Below are positions 53,942 through 62,582 of a stretch of 64,000 bases of DNA, one piece after another. The notes below the pieces were generated by a model. That model was not told where the DNA came from. It saw only the letters and a list, made by a program, of their open reading frames with translations, and searched no databases. Origin of the DNA: Ginsengibacter hankyongi (GTDB taxonomy: Bacteria > Bacteroidota > Bacteroidia > Chitinophagales > Chitinophagaceae); NCBI RefSeq assembly GCF_008710285.1, contig NZ_VYQF01000001.1, positions 1,745,501-1,809,500 of the forward strand, in the 5' to 3' direction. How positions within the stretch are numbered: the stretch's first letter is position 1; each line of letters starts with the position of its first letter. The position numbers were made by a program, and so were the translations under genes.

Positions 53942-55006
53942 ATGTTAGATAAACTCGAAGGTATAAAAGCACGGTTCGAAGAATTAGGTGTGGCGCTTTC
54001 TAATCCTGAAATTGTAAACGATAACCGGAAGTATAAGCAGTTAAGTAAAGAATACCGCAGCCTGGAAAAGATTGTAGATGTAAGGAACGAATATGCCAAA
54101 GTACTTGATGATATTGAGTTTAATAAAGAAATGATGAACAGTGACGATAGTGAAATGAAAGACCTTGCAAAACAAGAAATTGATGATTTACTTGCAAAAA
54201 AAGAGGAATATGAAAAGCAAATTAGAAATATGCTTATTCCTAAAGACCCACAGGATGAAAAAAATGCAATCCTGGAAATAAGAGCAGGTACAGGTGGGGA
54301 TGAAGCATCACTATTTGCCGGCAACCTTATGAGAATGTATTTGAAATATTGTGAATCTAAAGGCTGGAAAACAACATTACTTAGCGAAAGCGAAGGAACA
54401 GTGGGAGGCTATAAAGAAGTGCAAATAGAAGTAACCGGGGACGACGTTTACGGCACATTAAAATTTGAAAGCGGCGTTCACCGGGTGCAACGTGTGCCGG
54501 ATACAGAAGCTAGTGGCCGGGTGCATACAAGTGCTGCCACTGTGGCCGTTATGCCCGAGGCTGAAGAAGTTGATGTTGACTTAAAAGAAAGTGACGTGAA
54601 AATGGAAACATCCCGGAGTGGGGGTGCTGGGGGTCAAAATGTAAATAAAGTAGAAACTAAAGTGATGCTGACACATATTCCTACAGGAATTGTGATTATT
54701 TGCCAGACGGAGAGAAGCCAGCTGGGTAACCGGGAAAAAGCTATGCAAATGCTTCGTACCAAATTATACGAAGAAGAAGTACGCAGGCAGGAAGATGAAA
54801 TTTCTCGCCATCGCAAAAGCCTCGTAAGCACGGGTGATCGTTCAGCCAAGATAAGAACCTACAACTATCCACAGGGGCGTGTTACAGACCATCGCATCGG
54901 GTTAACGGTTTATAACCTGGATAATGTACTAAATGGTGAGCTCCAGGAATTTATTGACGCACTTCAGTTCGCAGAAAATTCAGAAAAATTGGTACAGCAG
55001 AAATAA
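53942..55006 (+). CDS. prfA: Peptide chain release factor 1
   Basis: A 354-residue RF1 that ends translation at UAA and UAG. Seen: the GGQ motif in [22 protein letters not shown], and the stop-codon-reading tripeptide PDT (RF1-type PxT; RF2 would have SPF) in [22 protein letters not shown]. The C-terminal stretch [15 protein letters not shown] is also standard. It is monocistronic, and a long 5' leader is likely from the promoter placement. Confidence 0.97.
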   Translation: MLDKLEGIKARFEELGVALSNPEIVNDNRKYKQLSKEYRSLEKIVDVRNEYAKVLDDIEFNKEMMNSDDSEMKDLAKQEIDDLLAKKEEYEKQIRNMLIPKDPQDEKNAILEIRAGTGGDEASLFAGNLMRMYLKYCESKGWKTTLLSESEGTVGGYKEVQIEVTGDDVYGTLKFESGVHRVQRVPDTEASGRVHTSAATVAVMPEAEEVDVDLKESDVKMETSRSGGAGGQNVNKVETKVMLTHIPTGIVIICQTERSQLGNREKAMQMLRTKLYEEEVRRQEDEISRHRKSLVSTGDRSAKIRTYNYPQGRVTDHRIGLTVYNLDNVLNGELQEFIDALQFAENSEKLVQQK

Positions 55007-55091
55007 ACGGTTTCAAAGTTAATTTTTCGTCAATTTCATCTAATCTGTTTCTATCAACGATGTCTTATAAATTTATTAACAAAAGTGGTCT

Positions 55092-55099
55092 TATCTTTG
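55092..55099 (+). promoter_or_regulatory. Bacteroidota -7 box before a gene-free hairpin (TATCTTTG)
   Basis: A TAnnTTTG match that precedes no ORF. A strong terminator hairpin follows about 75 nt later, so a short RNA could be made between them. Confidence 0.4.
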
Positions 55100-55103
55100 G
55101 CAT

Positions 55104-55204
55104 GTGATTTGAAATATAATCAGCATAAAGTTTAAAAGTCAATTTTCTCATAAGCAGTTAGTTTTGGTAAACGGCCCCTGTTTCTACAGGGGCCTTTCTT
55201 TTTT
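55104..55204 (+). ncRNA. Candidate small RNA between prfA and the polysaccharide gene
   Basis: About 100 nt from just after a TATCTTTG box to the end of the GC-rich hairpin plus T-run at 55173-55203, without an ORF. The alternative is that this is only the prfA terminator with a long trailer. No known RNA family is recognised, so this is a guess from spacing and signals alone. Confidence 0.25.
55173..55203 (+). terminator. Intrinsic terminator
   Basis: The 9-bp stem ggcccctgt/acaggggcc (55173-55181 with 55186-55194) has a TTCT loop and is followed by TTTCTTTTTTT. It may end prfA or the candidate small RNA. Confidence 0.9.
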
Positions 55205-55267
55205 TAGAAATATTTGTTAAGTAGTTACTATAAATTATACTTGATCGAATTTAGATAATCTTACATC

Positions 55268-55275
55268 TATCTTTG
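55268..55275 (+). promoter_or_regulatory. Bacteroidota -7 box for the three-domain gene (TATCTTTG)
   Basis: A TAnnTTTG match on the plus strand, 69 nt before the start at 55345. A TTG about 24 nt upstream is a weak -33. Confidence 0.5.
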
Positions 55276-55344
55276 CAATCCAAAAGATGTCAATAACTTT
55301 CCTTGCTTCAAAAGCTGTTGATTATTTTATCATTTTGAGCTTTT

Positions 55345-58300
55345 ATGAATAATAATACCCAGCAAATTTTTCAAACGAACAAGCCAACACGCTGGAAAAG
55401 CGTTAAATGGACAACCAGGGTACTCTTAATTATAGCGATTTTCTTTTTTGTGGTGCTCGGGATTGCATTATATAGTGGATCGCAGCCCAGTTTGCCAAAT
55501 ATGCAGGCAAAGGCCAAGGAGTATCAAACAACACTTGACCCAACAAATCCGCTCATTTTAAAAAATGCACAGAATAAAAAATATAAAGGCTTTAAGGATT
55601 TCTTAGTAAAAAAAATAAAATCAGATTCTTTAAAAAGAGCCAGGAACAAATCTGCATCAAAAGCTAATTCTCTTCCTGTTATAAGGGCTGCTTTTTATAC
55701 TCCCTGGGCAGCAAATACTTCTCTTCCTGATTTGAAAAAAAATGCTGATAAACTTAATACCATTTTTCCCGAATGGTTTTTCATCGATACTCTTACCTAC
55801 CGACTTCAAACAAGAATAGATAGTGCTGGTCTCGTTTTAATGAAGCAGAAACAATTACGTATTATGCCGATACTTTCCAACTTTAGATCTATAGCTAAAG
55901 GTTTCGATGGAAAGCTTCTCCATAAAATATTAAGTGATTCAGTATTGCAAAAAAATCTTATACAACAGATCGCCGATACTTTATCTGATTATCAATTAAG
56001 CGGTATTAATATAGATTTCGAGGAATTAGCGGAAACTACCAATGGCCCTCTTACTCAATTTCAGAAAAAGTTATATGAAAAATTGCATGGAAGAGGATTG
56101 CTTGTAAGTATGGATGTAGAACCCAAGAATAACGATTACGATTACCCGAAGTTATCAAACTATAATGATTATATTGTTTTAATGGCATATGATCAATCGA
56201 ACAATTCTACCGGACCAGGTCCTATTAGCAGTCAAAAATGGATTGAAGATGCCGTATCATGGACGGCTGAGCGCATTGATCCTTCCAAAATAATTTTAGG
56301 CATTGGTGGTTTTGGGTATGATTGGGCAAATGGAAAATACGAACAGAATTATACTTATAACGATGTAATTAATAAAGCAAAAGCAATTAATGCTAAAATT
56401 ATTTATGATAATGATTCCTACAATCTTCATTTTAGCTACGATTCAGACGAAACCGATACAAGTGGCAATGTTGATAAGACTTCCCACGAAGTTTGGTTCA
56501 CTGATGCGGCTACAATCTTCAATATACTTCGCTTTAGCGATGAATTTCCAACGGCGGGCACTGTATTGTGGCGCCTTGGAAGCGAGGATCAGCGAATGTG
56601 GAAATATTATAACCGTGAATTGAGCAATGCCTCGCTGCAACAACAGCCGTTTAATTTCGATTCTCTTGCCACCATTCCAATTCCAAACGACAATGTTGGT
56701 TTCGAAGGTGAAGGTGAGGTGCTTGACATTATGTATTCGCCACAGCCCGGAAAAATTAATTTAGAAATTGATAGCACTGAGGAACTGATTGCAGAACAAA
56801 ATTATCTTCAGCTCCCATCAGGATATGTTATAAGAAAATTTGCAGAAGATACAACGGTGGGAAAAGGCCACAAGCTTATCCTCACTTTTGATGATGGTCC
56901 CAGTGAAGAATGGACTCCAAAAATTCTGGATGTATTAGAACGTGAAAAAGTCCCTGCAGCTTTTTTTATTGTGGGTATAAACGCCGAACAAAATATTCCA
57001 ATTTTAAAACGCGAATTTAAAGATGGCTTTGAAATAGGTAATCACACGTTTACCCATCATAATATAGCGGACATGAGCCTGCAAAGAGCTGACCTTGAAA
57101 TGAAGCTCACCCGCCTTCTTATTGAAAGTATAACGGGACACTCTACTATTTTGTTCAGGGCTCCTTACAATGCTGACTCCGAGCCGCAGACTTACGAGGA
57201 ACTCGCCCCAATTGAAAGAAGCAGGAGTGAAAATTATTTAACCGTTAATGAAAGTATTGATCCTAACGATTGGGCTGTTGGCGTAAGTGCAGATAGTATT
57301 GTTCAGAGAGTAATAAACCAGGTGCAGCAAGGCAATGCAAGTATTATTTTATTACATGATGCTGGTGGCGAAACCCGGCAAGCCACTGTTGACGCACTTC
57401 CCAGGATAATTGATTACTTCAAAAAGCAAGGATATCAATTTACCTCCGTTGCCGATCTTATGGGTAAAACCAAAGATGAAGTAATGCCAAAAGTGGCATC
57501 TTCCCACGACGGATGGACAAGAAAATTTAATTTCTTTCTTGCAGAAAGCGGTTACTGGAGCGGCCATATTTTATTTTCACTTTTCGTTATTGGAATTATT
57601 CTGTCAGTAGCGCGAATTATTCTTATGGCTGTATTGGCGAGCATTCAAAAAAGAAAAGATTCTAAATCAAATGAAATTTCTCCCTTACTTACTGTAGATA
57701 AAAATAAATGGCCGTTGGTGAGTGTTATTATCCCTGCTTATAATGAAGAAGTAAATGCAATCCGTACAGTAAACAGTCTGCTGGCACAGGACTATCCACA
57801 GCTCGAAATTATTTTTGTAGATGATGGGAGCAAAGATGATACCTACTCAAAAGTAGCTGAACATTTTATTACAACCCCTAACGTTCAGGTCTATACGAAA
57901 TCAAATGGCGGTAAAGCCTCTGCATTAAATTTTGGAATACAAAAATCTAATACTGATTTTGTGGTATGCATAGACGCAGATACGCAACTTAAAACAGATG
58001 CCGTTACAGAGCTAATGAAAAAATTTGATAATGAAAATGTTGCGGCTGTTGCAGGTAATGTGAAAGTGGGCAACCAGGTAAATATGATCACACGCTGGCA
58101 GAGTATTGAATATGTGACTTCACAAAATTTTGATCGCAGGGCTTTTGATCTTTTAAATTGCATAACGGTAGTTCCCGGTGCTATCGGAGCTTTCCGCAAA
58201 GATGCTATTTTAGTATCCGGTGGCTTTACCACTGATACACTCGCTGAAGATTGTGACCTTACTATGCGGCTCCTTCGTAATGGGTATATTATAAGAAATT

Positions 58301-58812
58301 GTACTTCTGCAATTTCTTATACCGAAGCACCTGAAACATTCAGGCAATTTTTAAAACAAAGATTCAGATGGAGCTTTGGAGTTATGCAATGTTTCTGGAA
58401 ACACCGCGATACCATATTCAATCCGAAGTATAAAAATTTTGGAATGGTTGCCATGCCTAATATTTTAATTTATCAAATGATATTGCCAATCCTTGCTCCT
58501 CTTGCAGATATTATTTTGGTTCTTAGCTTAATTGCAGCTTCTTTCGGGGTAATTGTTGCAAGTGTTCCGCACATTATTCTATACTATATTATTTTTTCAT
58601 TCATTGATATAGCAGGAGCGGCGCTGGCTTTTGCTTTTGAAAAGGAAAATCATCTGAAACTTGTTTGGATGCTCCCACAACGGTTAATTTACCGCCAGTT
58701 AATGTATTATATTCTTATAAAATCTTTTAATAAAGCTATTAAGGGAGAAATGCAAGGTTGGGGTGCATTGAAACGTACGGGGAGTGTAAAAGATGTTGCA
58801 ATCATAAAATAA
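55345..58812 (+). CDS. Three-domain GH18 / polysaccharide deacetylase / glycosyltransferase 2 fusion
   Basis: A 1155-residue inner-membrane protein. Order: membrane helix at 24-43, GH18-like domain at about 115-420, polysaccharide deacetylase (CE4) at about 508-705, membrane helix at about 741-765, GT2 glycosyltransferase at about 790-1020, and further helices to 1130. GH18: SGINIDFEE (219-227) with acid Glu226, while the usual second Asp is Asn222. CE4: TFDDGPS (Asp516/517) and HTFTH (567-571). GT2: FVDDGS, DAD (877-879), ED (968-969) and QRFRW (1005-1009). It should build a beta-linked amino-sugar polymer, deacetylate it and trim it; the domain set and order are the evidence, and the product is inferred. 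Confidence 0.9.
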   Translation: MNNNTQQIFQTNKPTRWKSVKWTTRVLLIIAIFFFVVLGIALYSGSQPSLPNMQAKAKEYQTTLDPTNPLILKNAQNKKYKGFKDFLVKKIKSDSLKRARNKSASKANSLPVIRAAFYTPWAANTSLPDLKKNADKLNTIFPEWFFIDTLTYRLQTRIDSAGLVLMKQKQLRIMPILSNFRSIAKGFDGKLLHKILSDSVLQKNLIQQIADTLSDYQLSGINIDFEELAETTNGPLTQFQKKLYEKLHGRGLLVSMDVEPKNNDYDYPKLSNYNDYIVLMAYDQSNNSTGPGPISSQKWIEDAVSWTAERIDPSKIILGIGGFGYDWANGKYEQNYTYNDVINKAKAINAKIIYDNDSYNLHFSYDSDETDTSGNVDKTSHEVWFTDAATIFNILRFSDEFPTAGTVLWRLGSEDQRMWKYYNRELSNASLQQQPFNFDSLATIPIPNDNVGFEGEGEVLDIMYSPQPGKINLEIDSTEELIAEQNYLQLPSGYVIRKFAEDTTVGKGHKLILTFDDGPSEEWTPKILDVLEREKVPAAFFIVGINAEQNIPILKREFKDGFEIGNHTFTHHNIADMSLQRADLEMKLTRLLIESITGHSTILFRAPYNADSEPQTYEELAPIERSRSENYLTVNESIDPNDWAVGVSADSIVQRVINQVQQGNASIILLHDAGGETRQATVDALPRIIDYFKKQGYQFTSVADLMGKTKDEVMPKVASSHDGWTRKFNFFLAESGYWSGHILFSLFVIGIILSVARIILMAVLASIQKRKDSKSNEISPLLTVDKNKWPLVSVIIPAYNEEVNAIRTVNSLLAQDYPQLEIIFVDDGSKDDTYSKVAEHFITTPNVQVYTKSNGGKASALNFGIQKSNTDFVVCIDADTQLKTDAVTELMKKFDNENVAAVAGNVKVGNQVNMITRWQSIEYVTSQNFDRRAFDLLNCITVVPGAIGAFRKDAILVSGGFTTDTLAEDCDLTMRLLRNGYIIRNCTSAISYTEAPETFRQFLKQRFRWSFGVMQCFWKHRDTIFNPKYKNFGMVAMPNILIYQMILPILAPLADIILVLSLIAASFGVIVASVPHIILYYIIFSFIDIAGAALAFAFEKENHLKLVWMLPQRLIYRQLMYYILIKSFNKAIKGEMQGWGALKRTGSVKDVAIIK

Positions 58813-58878
58813 TTATTCGCGAATTGCTTCATTTAAAAAATTATATTTTATTAAAATCGATAAACAATCTAGTGATCG

Positions 58879-58908
58879 TTTTGTAATATTAGCTGTACAT
58901 TAACTTTA
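58879..58908 (+). promoter_or_regulatory. Promoter for the SDR at 58934 (TTTTG-N17-TAACTTTA)
   Basis: A TTTTG at 58879-58883 is 17 nt from a near-consensus TAnnTTTG box (TAACTTTA) at 58901-58908, 25 nt before the ATG. Confidence 0.45.
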
Positions 58909-58933
58909 TAACTATTCATTTATTTCCTGGTTT

Positions 58934-59752
58934 ATGAGTTTTCAAAACAAAACAATATTTATTACCGGTGCTTCCCGTGGCATTGGAAAGTCAATCGCAT
59001 TAAGGCTTGCAAGGGAAGGAGCCAACATTGTAATTGCAGCTAAATCCATTGAAGAAAATCCAAAACTTGGAGGAACTATTTTTAGCGCTGCGGAAGAAGT
59101 AGTAGCAGAAGGTGGAAAGGCCCTGGCAATACAATGTGATATTCGCTTTGAAGAACAGATTCAAAATGCAGTTGAAAAAGCCGCTGAAACCTTTGGAGGA
59201 ATTGACGTATTAATTAATAATGCTTCAGCCATTTCCTTAACAAAAACTGAGCAGATGGAGCCAAAAGCTTTTGGCTTAATGCACGATATTAATGTAAAAG
59301 GAACTTTTTTTATAAGTAAGGCGTGCATCCCATACTTAAAAAAAGGCACCAATGCGCACATTTTAAATCTTTCACCGCCGATAAATCTTGATAAAAAATG
59401 GTTTACTAACCACCTGGCCTACACGATGAGTAAATACAATATGACGATGATTGCTGTGGGCCTTTCCGGCGAGCTAAAAAAATATAATATAGCTGCTAAT
59501 ACACTATGGCCAAAAACAACCATTGCAACAGCCGCCGTTCGTAATTTATTAGGCGGAGAAATGCTTATAAAAATGAGCCGCACGCCCGAGATAATTGCTG
59601 ACGCTGCATTTTACATTCTAAGTAAATCTTCAACTGAATGCACCGGAAATTGTTTTATAGATGAAGAGGTATTGGCAAATGAAGGAATTACCGATTTAGA
59701 AAAATATGCGATAGAACCGGGCGGAAAACTCTACACCGATTTATTCTTATAG
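58934..59752 (+). CDS. Short-chain dehydrogenase/reductase (HSDL2-like)
   Basis: A 272-residue SDR. Seen: FITGASRGIGKSIALRLA near the N-terminus, INNASAISLTKTEQM at the NNA position, and the YxxxK pair YTMSK. Unlike the classical form, IVIAAKSIEENPKLGGTI and the C-terminal FYILSKSSTECTGNCFIDEEVL match the HSDL2 (hydroxysteroid dehydrogenase-like 2) group, whose substrates are unclear. It is convergent with rnpA (3 nt between stops) and follows its own promoter. Confidence 0.88.
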   Translation: MSFQNKTIFITGASRGIGKSIALRLAREGANIVIAAKSIEENPKLGGTIFSAAEEVVAEGGKALAIQCDIRFEEQIQNAVEKAAETFGGIDVLINNASAISLTKTEQMEPKAFGLMHDINVKGTFFISKACIPYLKKGTNAHILNLSPPINLDKKWFTNHLAYTMSKYNMTMIAVGLSGELKKYNIAANTLWPKTTIATAAVRNLLGGEMLIKMSRTPEIIADAAFYILSKSSTECTGNCFIDEEVLANEGITDLEKYAIEPGGKLYTDLFL

Positions 59753-59755
59753 TAA

Positions 59756-60142
59756 CTACGATGAAGTAATTTTTAGCAACTGTTGTAAAGCCACGCCCAT
59801 CTTTTCAAAAATATTTTCAAACTCTGGTAAGGTATTGCCATTATAAATTATAAAAACCACCAGGTTTTTTTGATTCTCTTGCAAATGTTTTTGTAGCAAT
59901 TCCTTTTGTAAACGGTAGGCTTCTCTCATCATTCTTTTTATCCTGTTCCTTTGAACTGCTTTCTTAAAATTTTTGCTGCTTACTGAAAACGCCGCCTGCA
60001 GATGCGATAAATTATTGCCGGGCTGCGTATAAATTATCCTTAGCGGAAAATGAGAAAATGATTTCCCTTCCGTAAAAATATGCTGAATTACTTTCCGGCT
60101 TTTTAGCTTTTCATCCCTTTTAAATGTAAGTCTGGGCAGAAT
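59756..60142 (-). CDS. rnpA: Ribonuclease P protein component, no standard start codon
   Basis: This subunit binds RNase P RNA to mature tRNA 5' ends. Read from around 60142 the frame gives RLTFKRDEKLKSRKVIQHIF, then SKNFKKAVQRNRIKRMMREAYR with the RNP-binding RN(R)xKRxxRE motif, and ends LLKITSS. Its length and motif order are right for RnpA. In the frame from the stop at 60152 down to the conserved region there is no ATG, GTG or TTG. The only in-frame candidates are ATT at 60145 or 60142 and CTG at 60139, so the start shown (60142) is a guess. It lies 3 nt from the SDR's stop and after rpmH on the same strand. Confidence 0.88.
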   Translation of the reverse strand: MLPRLTFKRDEKLKSRKVIQHIFTEGKSFSHFPLRIIYTQPGNNLSHLQAAFSVSSKNFKKAVQRNRIKRMMREAYRLQKELLQKHLQENQKNLVVFIIYNGNTLPEFENIFEKMGVALQQLLKITSS

Positions 60143-60192
60143 AATTAAATTTTAATAAAATGAAAGAATTACTGGCTTTGCTAAAATAAAAA

Positions 60193-60215
60193 AATAGCCC
60201 CGCAAAGAGGCTATT
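60193..60215 (-). terminator. Intrinsic terminator between rpmH and rnpA
   Basis: A 7-bp stem aatagcc/ggctatt (60193-60199 with 60209-60215) has a T-run on the minus strand, 22 nt past the rpmH stop. It would cut most transcripts before rnpA. Confidence 0.7.
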
Positions 60216-60237
60216 CATAAAAATATTTTCGTTTAAT

Positions 60238-60405
60238 TTATTTTTTACTTCCGTGTTCATCCGAAACTGTAAGCTTATGGCGCCCTTTTTTTCTGCGGCT
60301 GGCCAATACTTTACGTCCGTTTGCTGTTGACATGCGCTCTCTAAAGCCATGAACACTTTTACGGCGGCGCTTATGCGGCTGATATGTACGTTTTTTTCCT
60401 GGCAT
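60238..60405 (-). CDS. rpmH: 50S ribosomal protein L34
   Basis: A 55-residue basic protein of the large subunit. Seen: [20 protein letters not shown], then [20 protein letters not shown], the L34 signature in full, followed by [15 protein letters not shown], a few residues longer than the ~44-residue E. coli form. It precedes rnpA on the minus strand, the usual neighbour. A TAnnTTTG box lies about 78 nt upstream, and a terminator lies just after the stop. Confidence 0.97.
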   Translation of the reverse strand: MPGKKRTYQPHKRRRKSVHGFRERMSTANGRKVLASRRKKGRHKLTVSDEHGSKK

Positions 60406-60482
60406 TTTTATTTTGTTTTTCCTTTAATAAATTTGTTCCAATTCCCAGCCGGGCACCATCCCTGCTGTTTGTGAAAGGGCTG

Positions 60483-60490
60483 CAAAAGTA
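60483..60490 (-). promoter_or_regulatory. Bacteroidota -7 box for rpmH (TACTTTTG)
   Basis: An exact TAnnTTTG match (TACTTTTGCAGCCC) on the minus strand, 77 nt before the rpmH ATG. This implies a ~70-nt leader. Confidence 0.6.
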
Positions 60491-60539
60491 AGAAAGTATT
60501 TTAGATTTTAAAGCCCTGGTTTCATATTTTTTAAATGGC

Positions 60540-61370
60540 TTAAGAAATCAGTTCCACATGATTTGAATTCACCGGCTTGCCAAAAAATATAGCGGAATGT
60601 TTATCAAAGTCTTTGACTGAATCGGTTGTATAGAATTGAATTTGGCCATTTTTACTACATCTTTCTTCAATTTCGGGGTGGCGCAATAAATAATTTTCCA
60701 AACTTGCTGCTACAATTTCTCCCTGCGAAATCAATTGAACATTTGGTGGAATGTATTTCTTTATCTTGTCAACCAGTAAAGGATAATGCGTGCATGCAAG
60801 CAAAATAGTGTCTATTTCAGCAGATTGAATCAAAAGTTCTTCAGTGTCCTTTTTAATAAAATAATCTGCACCGGGTGAGGCATATTCATTGTTTTCTACC
60901 AGGGGAACCCAAAGCGGGCAGGCATGCTGATAAACTTTTATTTCAGGAAAGAACTTTTCTATTTCAAGCGGATAAGACATGGATTCCACCGTACCATTGG
61001 TTCCAAGAATCCCAACCCGGTTTGTTTCAGTATAATCCCCTATTATTTCTGCACTGGGCCTGATGACTCCCAGTACCCGTTTGCTATCATCCAGTTTTGG
61101 CAGATCATTCTGTTGAATTGTTCTTAGCGCTTTTGCTGACGCGGTATTGCATGCAAGAATTATTAAGGGACAGCCTTTTTTAAATAACCACTTAACAGAT
61201 TGCAGCGTGTATTCGTACACGGTATCGAAAGATCGGTTGCCATATGGAGCCCGTGCATTATCACCAAAATAGATATAATCAAAAGCTGGTAGTTTTTCAA
61301 CTATTGCTTTAAGAACTGTTAATCCTCCGTAACCCGAGTCGAAAACACCAATAGGCGATATATTGCTCAT
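60540..61370 (-). CDS. murI: Glutamate racemase
   Basis: A 276-residue racemase that makes D-glutamate for peptidoglycan. Seen: IGVFDSGYGGLTVLKAI with the first acid, LACNTASAKALR with the first catalytic Cys, and LLACTHYPLLVDK with the second. It also has YFGDNARAPYGNRS and GVIRPSAEI. It sits after the skp pair on the minus strand, with a terminator hairpin in between, so it may have its own promoter. Confidence 0.95.
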   Translation of the reverse strand: MSNISPIGVFDSGYGGLTVLKAIVEKLPAFDYIYFGDNARAPYGNRSFDTVYEYTLQSVKWLFKKGCPLIILACNTASAKALRTIQQNDLPKLDDSKRVLGVIRPSAEIIGDYTETNRVGILGTNGTVESMSYPLEIEKFFPEIKVYQHACPLWVPLVENNEYASPGADYFIKKDTEELLIQSAEIDTILLACTHYPLLVDKIKKYIPPNVQLISQGEIVAASLENYLLRHPEIEERCSKNGQIQFYTTDSVKDFDKHSAIFFGKPVNSNHVELIS

Positions 61371-61384
61371 TGTACAAAAATAAA

Positions 61385-61412
61385 CAAGCCATCCTGTTCA
61401 ATGGATGGCTTG
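61385..61412 (-). terminator. Intrinsic terminator after the skp pair
   Basis: The perfect 10-bp stem caagccatcc/ggatggcttg (61385-61394 with 61403-61412) has an 8-base loop and a T-rich tail on the minus strand (tttattttt). Confidence 0.85.
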
Positions 61413-61431
61413 CAAAAATTATTCAATTATT

Positions 61432-61971
61432 TTATTTTTTGGGGAGCCCCGGATTTCCCGCCGCCGGTTCTTTTAAACCAAGTTTCTTTCTCACTAAGGG
61501 ACCAATGTCACTACTTGGGGGCATATAAATTAAAGCTTCTCTTGGAAAGATGTAAGTATATCCATTTTCTTTGGCAACTTCTTCAATAGCAACTTGTAAT
61601 TTCTTTTGTATAGGTAAAGAAAGTTCCTGGCGTTTCTGTTCAAATTGGTTCTGAATTTTTTGATCCATACCACTTATATCAGCCACCTGCTTTTGAAGAT
61701 CGGTTCTCTTCACTTCTTTTAAGCTGGGACTCATAGTAGCGGAATCTTTATAAAATTTTTGAACGGCCTCTTGTAAGGCGTTCTTCTGGTCATCTGCATT
61801 TTTATAAAGTGATTGCTGGTATTCGTCCAGTTGTGTTTGAACGGTTGCTGCCTCAGGCATTAATTGTATAATTTCATCAGCACTTATATAACCAATTTTT
61901 TGAGCATTTACAATATTGGAAAATCCAAATAGTCCTACTGAAATTAAAACGACTGTAACGAACTTTTTCAT
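61432..61971 (-). CDS. OmpH/Skp-family periplasmic chaperone, copy 2
   Basis: A 179-residue periplasmic protein with a Sec signal (MKKFVTVVLISVGLFGFSNIVNA) that holds outer-membrane proteins on their way to BamA. Seen: QKIGYISADEIIQLMPEAATV, the usual start strand of the family, then long tentacle-like helices (LDEYQQSLYKNADDQKNALQE, then TDLQKQVADISGMDQKIQNQFE). It ends with a Pro-rich short tail. It is a paralog of the next gene upstream, 76 nt away, both between bamA and murI. Confidence 0.88.
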   Translation of the reverse strand: MKKFVTVVLISVGLFGFSNIVNAQKIGYISADEIIQLMPEAATVQTQLDEYQQSLYKNADDQKNALQEAVQKFYKDSATMSPSLKEVKRTDLQKQVADISGMDQKIQNQFEQKRQELSLPIQKKLQVAIEEVAKENGYTYIFPREALIYMPPSSDIGPLVRKKLGLKEPAAGNPGLPKK

Positions 61972-62047
61972 TTTTGTGTTTAATATTTGTTTTTAATAAA
62001 GTGTTTAAAATTGTAAATTAAGATGCACCATTATGGTGCTTTCGCTT

Positions 62048-62560
62048 TTATTTAACACCCAACTCTCTTAGAACATCATCGCTCTTGTCAAGTTTTGGGT
62101 CGGCAAATATAACGGTAATTCCTTCACTTTTGTCCAAAATAAAATCATATAATTTTGAGACTGCCAGTTTTTGAACTGCGTTGTAAACTCTGTCCTGTAT
62201 TGGTTTTATTAATTCCTGGCGTTTTTTAAAGATATCACCTTCATATCCAAATCTTTTTCTTTGAAGATCCTTAAGGTCTTTATCTGCATTAAATAACTGA
62301 TCTTCTCTTTTTTTCTTAAGATCATCACTCAGCATTACCTTTTCTGCATCATAATCTTTATACATTTTATCAAGCGCTGCTGATTTTTGATCTATTTCCT
62401 GTTGCCATTGCGCACTAAACTGATCTAACTTTTCCTGGGCAGCCTTGTACTCAGGCAGTTTTTCAAGAATATATTTTGAATCAATAACTGCATAACGTTG
62501 AGCGGATAGGCCAGCACTGAATACCAGGCATGATATAAATATGATTAATATTTTTTTCAT
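62048..62560 (-). CDS. OmpH/Skp-family periplasmic chaperone, copy 1
   Basis: A 170-residue paralog of the next gene, with a Sec signal (MKKILIIFISCLVFSAGLSA). Seen: QRYAVIDSKYILEKLPEYKAAQ, then charged helices (EIDQKSAALDKMYKDYDAEKV, and DADKDLKDLQRKRFGYEG) and the C-terminal IQDRVYNAVQKLAVSKLYDFILDKSEGITVI. It lies 22 nt after bamA in the same direction, so bamA, skp and skp form one transcript in the common Bacteroidota order. Confidence 0.88.
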   Translation of the reverse strand: MKKILIIFISCLVFSAGLSAQRYAVIDSKYILEKLPEYKAAQEKLDQFSAQWQQEIDQKSAALDKMYKDYDAEKVMLSDDLKKKREDQLFNADKDLKDLQRKRFGYEGDIFKKRQELIKPIQDRVYNAVQKLAVSKLYDFILDKSEGITVIFADPKLDKSDDVLRELGVK

Positions 62561-62582
62561 AACTAATAATTTAATGAATGTA

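Noticed and set aside
61375-61382. TATTTTTG box just before the murI ATG
   Set aside because: It is only five bases from the start and lies within the T-run of the skp terminator, so it is likely an accidental match.
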